Below, piece after piece: positions 39,301 through 49,933 of a stretch of DNA of 64,000 bases. The position numbers and the translations under genes are program-made. This stretch comes from Crossaster papposus (taxonomy: Eukaryota; Echinodermata; Asteroidea; Velatida; Solasteridae). Every line of letters starts with the position of its first letter. Within the stretch, counting starts at the first letter, position 1. The notes below the pieces were generated by a model, which was not told the DNA's origin, searched no databases, and worked only from the letters and a program-made list of their open reading frames with translations. The DNA lies in assembly GCA_037893245.1 (NCBI GenBank), contig JBAIAA010000534.1, positions 248,001 to 312,000 on the forward strand. The letters run 5' to 3'.

Positions 39301-41563
39301 TTTTACCACACTGTCAGTCATTGACACACAAAAACATTATTTGCGACTTTCTCTCCAAATGCTCGAGGCACAAGGAAATCGGCATAAATACCAAGTTGCG
39401 GCACAAGACCAAACAACTTGTCACTGGGCACCGACCACTGGCAAAGGCAAGACTAGTCTGGTGCCATGACTAATCTATTTGTTAAAAACTGGGGATTGGG
39501 AATACGAATAATTGTACTTCAGCTCAATTTATACAATTCTGTGTATCTGGCAACTCGAAAAAGGACTCAACTTTAGTACAATGTTTGAGCTCTTTCTCTC
39601 TAAGATGATGGAATTTCAAACCAACCTTATCCCTGACACATATCTGTTTCTTGCCATCAACCTCGATGACACGAGAGAACTTTATGAATCGGTGGCAGTC
39701 AAAGCTACTAGTGATGCCCAAGTTGTGACAATCCCGGAGGAAGTAATCCCACTTATCCACGTCGATACCGTTCCGTTTGTTGGCAACAATCTCGTACAAG
39801 TAGCTCTTGTCCTTGTCACGGCCTGTGTAGGGCCAAGATTTCTGGGAAGAAAACAAAAAACAAGATGAATTAAAGATTTTCCTCCGAGCTAAGACGAGTA
39901 AACTTAAAAGTACGTAGGCTTCCCAAAGAAATTTTAAAATGAAATTTATTGAACTTTTCTAATGACTTTTTTTCATAGATAAAAGTAATATTACCATTAT
40001 TAAAAAAGATATGCTATTTTGGCATCTAAACCAGCTAGCGTCGGAGAACGTATATATAAACGCAAAGTTTTTCCGGAATTAAAAACGGATGACAGGTTAA
40101 CACGTCATGAGGAAGGCCAGAAATATATTTCAGCGATCGGCTCGCAGCGTAGGAGGCCGGGAATATCAGGGTGTGCTACCCACAGATGCCAGCCTAAACC
40201 TGTCTCAGATCGAGGTTCGTGAAAAAGAATCCCACACCTGGGCCCAGTCAAAGTCAAAATAATCCTGGCGCGAACTGGTTAAGAGCCTATTTGCCAAAGT
40301 GCCTTCGTCTAAAGAAGCACCCACCCACATTGTCCTTTTCCCTCCAACTGCTATTATGTAAGACCAGTACTCGCAAAGTTCTTACGTTATTTTGCTGCGG
40401 TGGTCCAGCAATTAGCTCCTTGATGAAGCTGACGTCTTGGTCCTCTAGACCATACTTGGCAAAGACGTCCCCGAGTTGATTGGCCTTAATCAGATGGTCA
40501 AACATGTCCACTGAGGCTTTCTCGTGCTATTAAGATGGGGTGAATAACAAATCTAAATTATCTAGATAACATACACATAGTAATCACACACAGTTTTACG
40601 TTGCATACGTACTGTGGACATTACCTTGAGCAGTTAACCAGTTCGCGCCGGGATTATTTTAACATCGCCGAGCCGACGGGCGGGATTATTTTTAACGAAA
40701 CTCGATCCGAAGCGTGTTCAGGCCTATAGTGCTGGGTAGCACACCCACGCATTTCCGGCCTTGCGCGCTGCTGACATACATTTCCGAACTTGAACTTGGC
40801 GTATATATTCGTCATCCGTTTTGAATTTGGGGAAATTTTTGCGTTTATATTCGTCATCCGGCGCGAACTGGTTAAGAAAACATTGGCTAAATACTCATTT
40901 TTCTCACTTCCAGAAATTTGTTCAACCTCAATTTTTGATTCTGGGCATCTCAGGTGTTCCACTTCACTTTTCTACAGATAACCCCGACACCAGTTTCCCT
41001 CTAAAGCTCTTTATCAGACTAGAGAGAGGATGAAATGGACTCTGGACCTGTGCAAGTCTGGAGTTATTATTCAGGGGCCAATTTTACGGAGCTGCTAAGC
41101 ACACAAATTTGCTTAGCACAACAAAATTCTTGCTCATTAAAAACAGGTTACCAGCCAAAATTCTACGTGTTTTTCATGCTAAGCAAAAAAACAGCTGATT
41201 ATCAAACAAAAACAATAACGATAATGTGAAAATTTGGTCTGTAACCTTGTTTTTGCCAAAGACAAATTTTCATGCTAAGCAAATTTGTGTGCTTAGCAGC
41301 TCTGTGAAATTGACCCCTGGAGTTTTCCTCCCATTGCTAAAACTTTAGTTTCCTTCCACATCTTCTACCAAAGGACCCTACTGGAAATAGGTCAAAAGAC
41401 TGCCGTGAGTAATCACGCCAATTGCCCCCCAAAAATAATAACATCGAGTTAAACACAAGGTTTATAATACGGGAATTTTTATAGCTTGACTAAATGTCAA
41501 ATACTGTAATAGGAGGCATCAACAATTCGCCTACTGAAATTGGACACTGCAAGTAAGGGTTAT

Positions 41564-41599
<36 letters not shown>

Positions 41600-44500
41600 T
41601 GGCAATGGTCAGCTTACCGTCCAGTCTGTATCTGGCCTGACGGCGGGAATGAAGAGCTGGTCAAACATGTGGGAAAATGGGCCATGGCCTAAATAGAAAT
41701 GAAACAATGCAGGAATATTAAAGTATGTTCAGATTGGCTACGGATAGAAATAAGTGGTTTTCTAAAAATCGGTTGACATTTTTTCAACCACAATGTTCCA
41801 GATATGTTTGGACACAAAAAACGGGTGTTAAGATTTGGTTTAATATAGCCGGATGTTCAGTATAGCGATGTTCGGCATATCGGCAATCCAGTGTACACTG
41901 TACTTTCAATTTCACTTTCTTCCCAAATGCTGGGATAACCCCGGTAGCCTTACCCAAGTCATGGCATAGACCGGCCATTTCAACACACAGGATGTCTTTC
42001 TCTGTGATGTTTAATTCCGGCTGCTTTTTCTGCAGCGTTCGGCAAAACGTCCCCGCCAAGTGACCCACTCTGATGGAAGATAAAGGAGGAACAATGTACA
42101 GTTAATCCCATTCACAGAATCAGTCAGGAGTACAATATTAGATTTTGGCCTCTTACCAACGTGAGAAGTGCCAAAACGTCATTGTTTAGTTCAAGGTGTC
42201 TACTGTACTTTAAAACTAGCCTTTCTTTTCAAGTCGTTTCTTACCCCAATGAATGCTCGAATCTATTGTGCGCTGCACCAGGAAAGACTAGGTAGCCACA
42301 GCCCAGCTGTTTGATGTAACGCAACCTCTGGAACTGAGGAGTGTCGATGATATGGATGCAGAGTGGATGAACCTCAATGTGTCCATGGATGGGGTCGTTA
42401 AATACCTAATACGACAGAATCGCAAAACAATGTTAACAGGACACAACTTACCACACACAACACAGCAAATGCCTAAAAGGATCACAAACATTTTGCGTTT
42501 CCTTGCAGTTTGTTCGTTTTTTCAATACTAAACACCACTTCAAACCTAACCTGTTGAAGTTTCAGCTCAGTGGATATTACACTTTTTTAGGAAATCTCTA
42601 AGAAACCATGCATAACATTTGTATTACAAAACAAGGTTTTTGAATCAAAAGTACTCATATACTCTAAAAATCAGACTGATTATTGGAAATCACCTACTTT
42701 TATATTTCTTCAAAATGACAAGGTTTGTTTAGTACCAGCACATTTTAACCCTAACAATCCCCATCCAGTTAAACCCCAACACCAGGTTTTGTTGGGATCT
42801 GTTAGGATGGGTACTAGACCCCTAAACCGACAGTCTTTTACACTGGGTTAGTATAGGCATACCTCCAGAATTAGAGTCCAACAGTCTGTGTGTACAGTTT
42901 GTCATATGGTGTTGGGATTTGCAAGGTTGGGTATGGTTCCTAGTAAATTACACTAGGGAGTCATGGTCAATCCAAGCAAGCTTTTTGCCAATTATTTGGC
43001 AACAATCCTTTAAAAAAAAAGAGAGCATACAAGTACAATCGATACAAGATTCAATCCCAAAGCCACTGACCTTGTGGGAATTTTCAAAAGCTCTGGGTCT
43101 TGCGTTGTCACACATTTTCTTCAGAGTCTGAAATTCTTCAAGTAATGCCAATCGTTTTCCCAAAGTCCTGTGAAAATATTTTTAAAGTAAAGCACATTTA
43201 AAAGACGACTTGAAAAAAAATATTGTACATAAACCAGAAAACATCTTTGTAGCCTTGCGATCATAACAAAATTGTATTATATTTTTTCGAATTTTTCAAA
43301 ACAATTACAGGATATCTAGCTCAAACATTTTGCTAGATGCCTGGAATCAATATTTACTTTAAATTAAGTAATATATTTCTTAATAATTTTTGATATCTGC
43401 AAATGGTGTATGCATTCTACCTTTAAAGGATTACAGAAATAGAAAAATAAAAAGTACTTATATGATATAAAACATAGGTTACAGTATCAATACACCCAAT
43501 AAAAAAAATTGTGTGTGATTTTAGGGTTATTTGAGCCATTACAAATTTCAAATTTCTCTTCGATCGCCCCGCCCAGAAAAATTCCTCCTGTCGAAGTCGT
43601 GACGTCACGTAAAGAATAGCTTTCTTCGCGATTGATCGCGATCGCGTGCGTACATACGTAACCACGCGATCGCAATCAATCGCGAGAAAGCTATTCTTTA
43701 CGTGACGTCACGACTTCGACATCCAGGCATTCTGTCAAAGGAGGAATATTTCTGGGCGGGGCGATCGAAGAGAAATTTGAAATTTGTAATGGCTCAAATA
43801 ACCCTAAAATCACACACAATTTGTTTTATTGGGTGTATTGATACTGTAACCTATGTTTTATATCATATAAGTACTTTTTATTTTTCTATTTCTGTGATCC
43901 TTTAAATTTGCATTGTACAGTGGCAAACTTACAACGCATAATACAAAAAACAAATGCGTATAAGTGTCTCAAAACAGATAAATGTACATTGTATTGCTGA
44001 CAAAAAGGTTATTTTTTCTTACTTCACACCGATTTTCTTTTGGAGTAACCCCTCAGTCAATTTGTTCAGAACTTTGCCGGATATGTCTTGCTCTGTTCAT
44101 AACGCAAAAAAAGTACATCAATTTAAGTAATTATATTCTTAATTTACAAGCCTTCAGCAACACTAAAATCTGTATTATTTTTGTTATCATAAATTCATGT
44201 ATGCAGCATGGAATGTATGAGTTTTCATATATTCTTTTAATACAATGTTAGAAAAAAACCAATTTCAACAAATGGGTACCTGCCTGGGGGGAGGGGGATA
44301 TGGGGGGAGGGGGATATGGGGGGGGGGGGGGGGATATGGGGGGGAGGGGGATATGGGGGGGGGGAGGGGGATATGGGGGGAAGGGGTTAAATGGGGGGGG
44401 GGGGGGGAGGGGATATGGGGGGAGGGGGGCGATTGCACATGCAACAATTAATCAAGTTGACTACAAAGATTAGTTCACATTAGACATTACTGAAAATACT

Positions 44501-45152
44501 GTACAATCTGGCGATCACGTTGGACTATAACGCTTCATGAAAATTTATTTTGAAACCAATGACTTTAGTTTTCACTGTCTTTTTTTCACAGCTTGTTGTA
44601 TGCGACTGGACATACTTAACCCCAACCCTGCTGAATCTAACAGGATCCAACCAGTGGATCCATTTATGTTGGAACCTGTTGGATTGAGCAGGCAAGTCAT
44701 TTGAGATATTCTGGAATCACTCTGAATCGCATTCTGTTGGGTTACAATGGTTACTAGTATAATAACGCCAAGTTAAACTCTGTAGAAATAAACAGCAAAC
44801 AAACACAGTTTGATCCTGTTGGATTTAGCAGGCAAGTCATGTTGGTACCCAACAACTTGGCGAGTTGGACTATGTTGGATTGAACAGTAAAGTCATACGA
44901 GTTCAGTTGGACTTTGTTGGGTTTAGCAGGCTAGTCCTGAGGAACCATTAGGTAATGAATGAATTTTTCCTTACTTCTAAGCAACTGTGCTTCTTCTGCA
45001 AATCCCTTTGTAGTCAGATACTTGCAGATGTCTTCTGGCGTCCAGTTCTCAAAGTTGGCGAAATCAAAGTGGTCCTGTGGCGGGCTGGTCAACTCGCCCT
45101 GTGACGGCCGACTCCTATTTGAGAGTTTTCGTTTTGCACGCTGCGCAGACAT
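36327..45152 (-). CDS. SAMHD1: SAMHD1 dNTP triphosphohydrolase, complete, 15 exons
   Basis: Exons (5' to 3'): 44975-45152, 44023-44092, 43071-43167, 42245-42405, 41954-42069, 41618-41688, 40386-40526, 39626-39841, 39097-39188, 38883-38939, 38344-38536, 37511-37618, 37163-37267, 36588-36728, 36327-36431. Phases agree throughout and yield 616 residues (human 626). The enzyme hydrolyses dNTPs and limits nucleotide supply for reverse transcription and replication. A basic N-terminus (KRKLSNRSR) precedes a SAM domain (about 30-100). The HD core has R163/H166 (NRFEHSLG), H205-D206 (GLCHDLGHGP) and D307-K308 ([11 protein letters not shown]). Allosteric-site residues D136, Q141 and R144 (DTPQFQRLR) are kept. 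The C-terminal lobe includes NPIDNVRFY and [16 protein letters not shown], and the tail has two TPxK sites. The exon 8 donor is GTTGGT. The gene diverges from ZNFX1 across 6.4 kb. Confidence 0.95.
38050..38123. repeat. Long poly-T then poly-G tract in a SAMHD1 intron
   Basis: About 21 T, a short CC-containing break, more T, then a G run of over 30 positions broken only by single A and T bases. Lies between exons 37511-37618 and 38344-38536. Confidence 0.9.
40026..40282. mobile_element. TTAA-type MITE, family 2, copy 1 (inverted to copy 2)
   Basis: The right end GGCGCGAACTGGTTAA (ending 40282) is intact; the left end is decayed (CTAAACCAGCTAGCGTCGGA). The interior matches the reverse complement of 40634-40875, for example the blocks ATATATAAACGCAAAG, AAAACGGATGAC, GGGTGTGCTACCCA and AATAATCC. 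Lies in the SAMHD1 intron 3' of exon 40386-40526. Confidence 0.78.
40634..40875. mobile_element. TTAA-type (piggyBac-like) MITE, family 2, copy 2
   Basis: Perfect 18-base inverted ends, TTAACCAGTTCGCGCCGG at 40634-40651 and its reverse complement at 40858-40875, with TTAA at both edges. It interrupts a dispersed repeat whose uninterrupted version lies at 17160-17400. Non-coding, about 240 bp. TTAA targets are typical of piggyBac-group transposons; the assignment is inference. Confidence 0.85.
41073..41319. mobile_element. MITE with GCTAAGCA-type inverted ends
   Basis: The left arm (41073-41118, starting AGGGGCCAATTTTACGGA) and right arm (about 41272-41319, ending TGAAATTGACCCCT) are reverse complements with few mismatches around the shared core GCTAAGCACACAAATTTGC. 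Lies in the SAMHD1 intron between exons 40386-40526 and 41618-41688. Confidence 0.75.
41566..41595. repeat. Poly-C run of about 30 in a SAMHD1 intron
   Basis: Uninterrupted C homopolymer ending about 22 bases from the 3' edge of exon 41618-41688 (that is, just inside the intron after its donor). Confidence 0.9.
43275..43424. mobile_element. Truncated copy of MITE family 1
   Basis: Contains ATTACAGGATATCTAGC, ATTTTGCTAGATGCCTGG and the intact right end AATGGTGTATGCATTCTACC followed by TTTAA. The other half is missing. Its terminal TTAA is immediately followed by the foldback at 43424-43905. Confidence 0.75.
43424..43905. mobile_element. Large foldback element, about 480 bp, TTAA-flanked
   Basis: The left arm from TAAAGGATTACAGAAATAG and the right arm ending CTATTTCTGTGATCCTTTA are reverse complements over almost the whole element. 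They meet at a CpG-rich, GATCGC-rich apex near 43640-43680. The right arm holds about 18 extra bases near 43722-43740 that the left arm lacks. Mirror-image open frames in the two arms are a result of the symmetry, not genes. Confidence 0.85.
44284..44429. repeat. G-rich tandem array (GGGGGATATGGGG type) in SAMHD1 intron 1
   Basis: About eight units of GGGATATGGGGGGAGG or variants with variable G-run length on the plus strand. On the transcribed (minus) strand it reads as C-rich. Many adjacent G runs allow quadruplex formation. Confidence 0.9.
44675..44940. repeat. Degenerate repeat in SAMHD1 intron 1
   Basis: Variants of CTGTTGGATTTAGCAGGCAA followed by GTCAT recur near 44680, 44816, 44873 and 44917 at irregular spacing. 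Confidence 0.6.
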
Positions 45153-45202
45153 TTTGGAAAGTTTTGAGCAGCCTATTGCCCTATAGCTCTCACCAGAAAT
45201 AA

Positions 45203-45282
45203 CTCAAGGAAGTGTGATCTCAAGGAAGTGTGACCTCCAGGAAGTGTGACTTCAAGGAAGAGTGACCTCTTGGAAGCTAATT
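45203..45282. promoter_or_regulatory. Five-unit 16-bp array of ETS-like cores upstream of SAMHD1
   Basis: Units 45203-45218, 45219-45234, 45235-45250 and 45251-45266 follow CTCAAGGAAGTGTGAC with one or two changes each; a fifth, decayed unit (CTCTTGGAAG) ends the array. Each carries GGAAG, the core of ETS-family binding sites, at a strict 16-base spacing. The array starts 51 bp upstream of the SAMHD1 ATG, so it is in the promoter or 5' untranslated region. Confidence 0.7.
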
Positions 45283-45416
45283 TTCTACGAAAGGAAATAT
45301 TTTAAGACAGGAACATTATGTCAGCCCTATCACTATTTAATACTCGGGTGTTGTATTTACATTTATTCAATAGAAAGAACAGGTGGAATACTCTATTCCA
45401 TGACTGAGGTGACAGA

Positions 45417-45465
45417 TGGAATGTTCCATTCCTTGAGGTGAAGCTGAGTGGAATGGAACGTTCCA
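45417..45465. promoter_or_regulatory. Paired GAA-NN-TTC motifs upstream of SAMHD1
   Basis: TGGAATGTTCCATTCC and TGGAATGGAACGTTCCA hold inverted GAA/TTC pentamers like heat-shock elements, 265-315 bp upstream of the start codon. The match is by pattern only. Confidence 0.3.
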
Positions 45466-45483
45466 TATGGCATCTAAAGAATT

Positions 45484-45605
45484 AGCTCACACTGCGGTGT
45501 GAGGGAATAAGATTATTTTGAGGTATTTAAAAATAGTATTGCGCCATCTCATTTTTTCAACAATTTCCTCCTGTTGTAATGTTAATGTTGTCGACTGTAT
45601 GTAAT
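45484..45605. repeat. Dispersed repeat, uninterrupted copy
   Basis: Begins AGCTCACACTGCGGTGTGAG and matches 61094-61190 plus 61505-61545, including GAGGTATT, GCGCCATCT, CCTGTTGTAATGTTAATGTT and GTCGACTGTATGTA. The GTTGTAAT at 45573-45580 is single here but duplicated around an insertion at the other locus. Confidence 0.82.
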
Positions 45606-46968
45606 ATGCGCTCATCATGGCCTACCTCCGCCATGAGGTATATCGCTAGTCAGAACCGCAATGCATCATGGATAGCCGACCGACCACACACGTACAAACT
45701 CCGATATGCAATCCGTGCGAGTTCTTGGATGGTTGTCCCATTACCCCAACCCAGTCTCCTTCTTAAATTGTGTACATATCACAATTGACCAATTGTGTGT
45801 ATATCACAATTTAAGAAACTGTACATGCGCAGTAATGCCAGCAAAACGGAGGTTGGTCTTTAACCCTAACTACCCCAAACCCATCAGACTCCAACTGCAG
45901 CTTTCGCTAGGTTTTGGCAGGTTTGGTACCAAACCGTAACAACTTGTTGTTGTTAGACTTTGTTTGACTCAGTACCAAAGGCCCAGGGAGACCCTGTTGA
46001 ATTCTGTGAGGTTCAGGACAGAAAGGCATGAGACTTGTCAAAATGTTAGAAATTTTGAGAATGCACAGGCATTTATACGTGAGTGACCCACATGGTCACG
46101 GCACAGTTCCTGGTCAACTGTAAGTGTATGTACACTAATACACCTTGTATGTGTGTCCCCACTGAAACACATAATACCACTGGCCAGTTATCACTGTTCC
46201 AAGTCAATAAAACTTCAACTGTTGGAGTTTGGCAGGTTAATACAGGGGTCTTCTTAATTAAAATAATGAGTTGGACAAAAAACAGCCAACCAAACGATGT
46301 CACTGTCAGTGGGTACCGCCATTTTGAAAACGTATTTTTTTAAATATCGTTCCACTTCAACTAACGCAAACTCAAAACGTAGGCGAACGTTCGCGCAAAC
46401 AGTTCGCGTATTAAGTCGTGGACTGGAGTAAATGTATACATTCATTACAACAATGTCAATGAGCCTTAAAACGTAATTTCACACTGTTAAATAACTCACT
46501 TAATAGTCTTACCGATTTAGCTCGTTGCTAACTCTTTATAGTTTAATCGTGCAGGTAAAAAGATGACTTTTTAGGCGGCTTTACGACTCCGACGCGATGA
46601 CTTCTTGATGATCGATCGATGATATGATGATCAATAGCGCCCTCTTTCGTCTTTTAGACAAATTTGTTTGTGTGCGGACGTACGTACGTGCGTACGGGTA
46701 CGATCTCGTGGGTTATCTGCAACATACACGAAATGCAAAGATCGTACTCCGCCGCTCGTAGTCGTAGAGCGCCGCATGACCCTGGTATTGGCCGATGACG
46801 GAAGGAAAACAGGGGGTTATGAAGGGGTGAATAAGATTGAGAACGAATGTATGGAGGTAGTTTATGTATTATAAAAATCGCGGTACTGCCCTTTAGAGTT
46901 TATAGTTTATAGTTTAGAGTTTATTTACATCTTTCATTTTTTTTTCATTCTTAGAAAGACCATGGAAA

Positions 46969-47088
46969 TAGACCGAGTTACTGGCTTCTAGTTATCGCTT
47001 TTTTAATATTTGGGCATTATCTTGCGCTAGCGCAAGATAATGCCCAAATATTAAAAAAGCGATAACTAGAGGCCAGTAACTCGGTCTA
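46969..47088. repeat. Spacer-free 120-bp near-perfect palindrome
   Basis: Centred between 47028 and 47029 (CTTGCGCTAGCGCAAG). Each arm is 60 bases, with one mismatch seen (GGCTTCTAG against GGCCTCTAG). No loop is present. Confidence 0.92.
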
Positions 47089-47219
47089 CCGTGGAATGGA
47101 AAGATATCCTAGAGACGATATTTACATAAATATTACTAGGAGTGAGGAGTAGGAGCTAGAAGAGTTGATGGTGGCTTCTGATTGAATTGGTGGTGTATTA
47201 CTTACAATTTGTAACTCAC

Positions 47220-47277
47220 AGCATGGAGAATTAGAGTCACTTATTAATATTAATAAGTGACTTATTTCTCCATGCTC
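47220..47277. repeat. Palindrome centred on TTAATATTAA
   Basis: A perfect 26-base palindrome (47237-47262, arms GTCACTTATTAAT) sits inside a longer imperfect inverted repeat bounded by AGCATGGAGAA and TTCTCCATGCT. Confidence 0.85.
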
Positions 47278-47417
47278 ACAGTGACTGGCTTTTTTGCATT
47301 GTCTTATTTTACGAAAGTCTACACTTACTAGTACTATTGTGTTGGTGTTTTTTTGATTGGCTGCTCTGCGTGTTTGCCAGTTTCATGCCCTGCTACAGCC
47401 ATCGAGGTTCATGAACT

Positions 47418-47618
47418 ATGAAGAATGAAATAGAACCACTTCTCATCAGCGAGTACTCTTCTACTAGAGCAGCCACCACAATGGAAACGGGTCAAGTGAA
47501 GAGTCCCCTATATACGAGTCCGAATTCTGTGGTCTTGTTGACCACCCTCTTTGGCGTCGGGTCTTGGATTGCCATTAATGGCAAAACTAACAAAAACAAG
47601 CAAACAAGCAGAATGTAA
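47418..47618 (+). pseudogene. Riboflavin-transporter-like (SLC52A) N-terminal fragment
   Basis: The 66-residue frame carries LLTTLFGVGSWIAING near residues 40-55. This closely resembles the first membrane helix of SLC52A riboflavin transporters, where the family continues as a tryptophan-containing WVELP motif. Here it instead runs into KTNKNKQTSRM and stops. No GT donor follows the ING codons in frame, and the rest of the transporter is not found downstream. It may be a truncated duplicate or a first exon with an unusual splice site. The match is short, so confidence is limited. Confidence 0.4.
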
Positions 47619-48851
47619 CTACATTGTATATATTTGAATCTTATGTTTAAATTGTTATGAATGATTTTCATATTGTATTTTTGTTCTCACTTGTACTTGT
47701 TGAGAATGGTTCGTTTCAAAACAATATTTATTGGGCCATTTTTCCAGTCATACGAAATCCGTCGAAACTTTGGATTTCGTAATAATATTGACATTGTGAT
47801 ATCGATGTTATTCATCATTATTTATGACTCATGAAATTGTATGTTGTTTTACACCCTCGGTCGCTTTGTACTAAAAATAGATAGAATTTCTCATAATTGT
47901 TTTTTCCCCGCATGAGAAAATTACCGTTCAAGTGTTCGTAGACTTTGTACTAGTCCACCACGTGTTTCATATGACGGCAAAACAATTACGTTATGCTGAA
48001 AATACACTCGAAACCCATGATCGGTGTCGATATTGGCAGGCTTTAGTATTGTTTTGAGTAGTGGGACGTCGGTGGAAAGTTTAGAGGTCACGTGACTGAG
48101 CTACATCGGAAGCTTTAATAACGTCGACAGCTTTAATAACGTCGACATTTATGGTCAGAATGTCATCGACTTTAGAACGTGAATTCAGGAACTGAGAAGA
48201 AACTAAAAATGCAGCATTGTGACTGGAATTGTGTAGCTGTCGGCGATTAACTTGAAGCTGGTAAGTCGGAATTGAAAAATTCGTTTGTGGTAGTCTATAT
48301 ACACTCACTATTCATTTGGTCTGCTAATTTAATATAAATAATAATATTCCCTTTGTAATTGTTATAGTTTAACATGTTTGTTATGTTAGGCGATTGTGTG
48401 CTCTCAGCTCTAGCCAAGTTTGTTTTAATGGGAGGCTTCGTACTTGGTCCCAACAAAAGAATCTTTTAAAAATTGCTGCAAATAAACTATTATGTAATTC
48501 TGTAAAGCCTTTGATCGTTGATTACAGAGCCAATTGAATATATATTGAGTATAGTTGAGTACAGTGGCTGTTTAGGTTCAAGATGACACTTTGCAAACAC
48601 TAAATTTTAATTTATTCGTCAAATTTGTTTTATACTTCTCAAATTTGTTTTAAATGTTCAGTCGTGATGACAAAAGCATGACATTTGGCACACCGTCCAC
48701 GGTTTAGAGTATTTCATGAGAAAAATATTTGGGTATAGCCTAGGGCCATCGCAAATTTGACCTTTGAAAAAATATATGTAAAATAACACGCAGTTTTTTT
48801 GTAATTCTTTTATATCGATCTGCCTGACTTTTTTTATTTTTTTTTAAAATA

Positions 48852-48882
<31 letters not shown>
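48852..48882. repeat. (AAT)n microsatellite
   Basis: About ten uninterrupted AAT units. Confidence 0.95.
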
Positions 48883-48885
<3 letters not shown>

Positions 48886-49933
48886 CGTCCAAATGGGTAC
48901 TTTGGGAGACAATCCCATAGAGTCGTGCACAATCTTTATTGTAACCTAACCCGTTTTTACCTGGAGCTTTTTCCACGAAATTTCATATTTATGCTATTTA
49001 GACCCAAATCTGTCTTCTCCGAGCAAAAATAACTCCCAAATATCGTTTTGTGGGGTAGCTAGACACTTAGGGAGACACTGAAATGTCTTTCTAAGTGCCA
49101 CTGTCTCCCAAGTGAATCAAAACTATCGCTAATTTGTCTCCCAAAGTGCCCATTAAGTAAAATAATTGTATTGACAAATTGCCGCCCCTGATTCTGGTAC
49201 TCTTTTGTTTGTTGACCACTGTAGGCCAGTTCTGACATGCAACTCTACAACAAAAGAAAGTCGGGCTATTTTCACCAATACAAGGTAAATCGCTGAACAA
49301 ATTATTATTACACTATATTATACAGGGAGTCTTTAAAAAGTATTTATTATTTCAGAAAAAGACCAATTTCTGAAAAATTTCAGAAAAAGTTTAGCATGTC
49401 CTCTGTTCAATGTATAATTATGGTTCATTATGTCATTGCCATGGTTGACTGAACAAACGACAGTTTAGGTACTGAAATCAGCGCTGTGACAAGTTGTAAT
49501 ACTCGGTTCATGTTGGATTATATTAATTGTGACGATTTGAAAGGCATCTCTTTAAAAAAAACCAACCGAGAAATCATAAACAAATTGATAAAAATTGACC
49601 CGAATGATTGGACCCCTCCACATTTTCAATGGGGCCGTAATTTACTTCTGCCTCACGGGCCTTTATTCACATACGTTATCATATTAGGGTGAAAAAGTCT
49701 ACAATATGGTAAGACTCTTTTGAATGCTTTGACTAATCACCAAGACAACAAGAATTTATTTATAAACAATTTCTCTTGTACACGACGCCCAACCAGGGCG
49801 CTGGGAATGGCGGATCCGCTTTACGTAATTTTGTGAAGGAAGTACAGGCACGCAAAGCATTGTGGGTAGCCTGCTGCTTGAATCAATAGCGCGCACGAGT
49901 CGCGTGCACACGGAAGTAATGACCCGTGTTATG

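Noticed and set aside
43423-43905. Two open frames on opposite strands (43423-43665 minus, 43702-43905 plus) with nearly the same protein sequence.
   Set aside because: They are the two arms of one foldback element; the similarity is forced by the inverted repeat.
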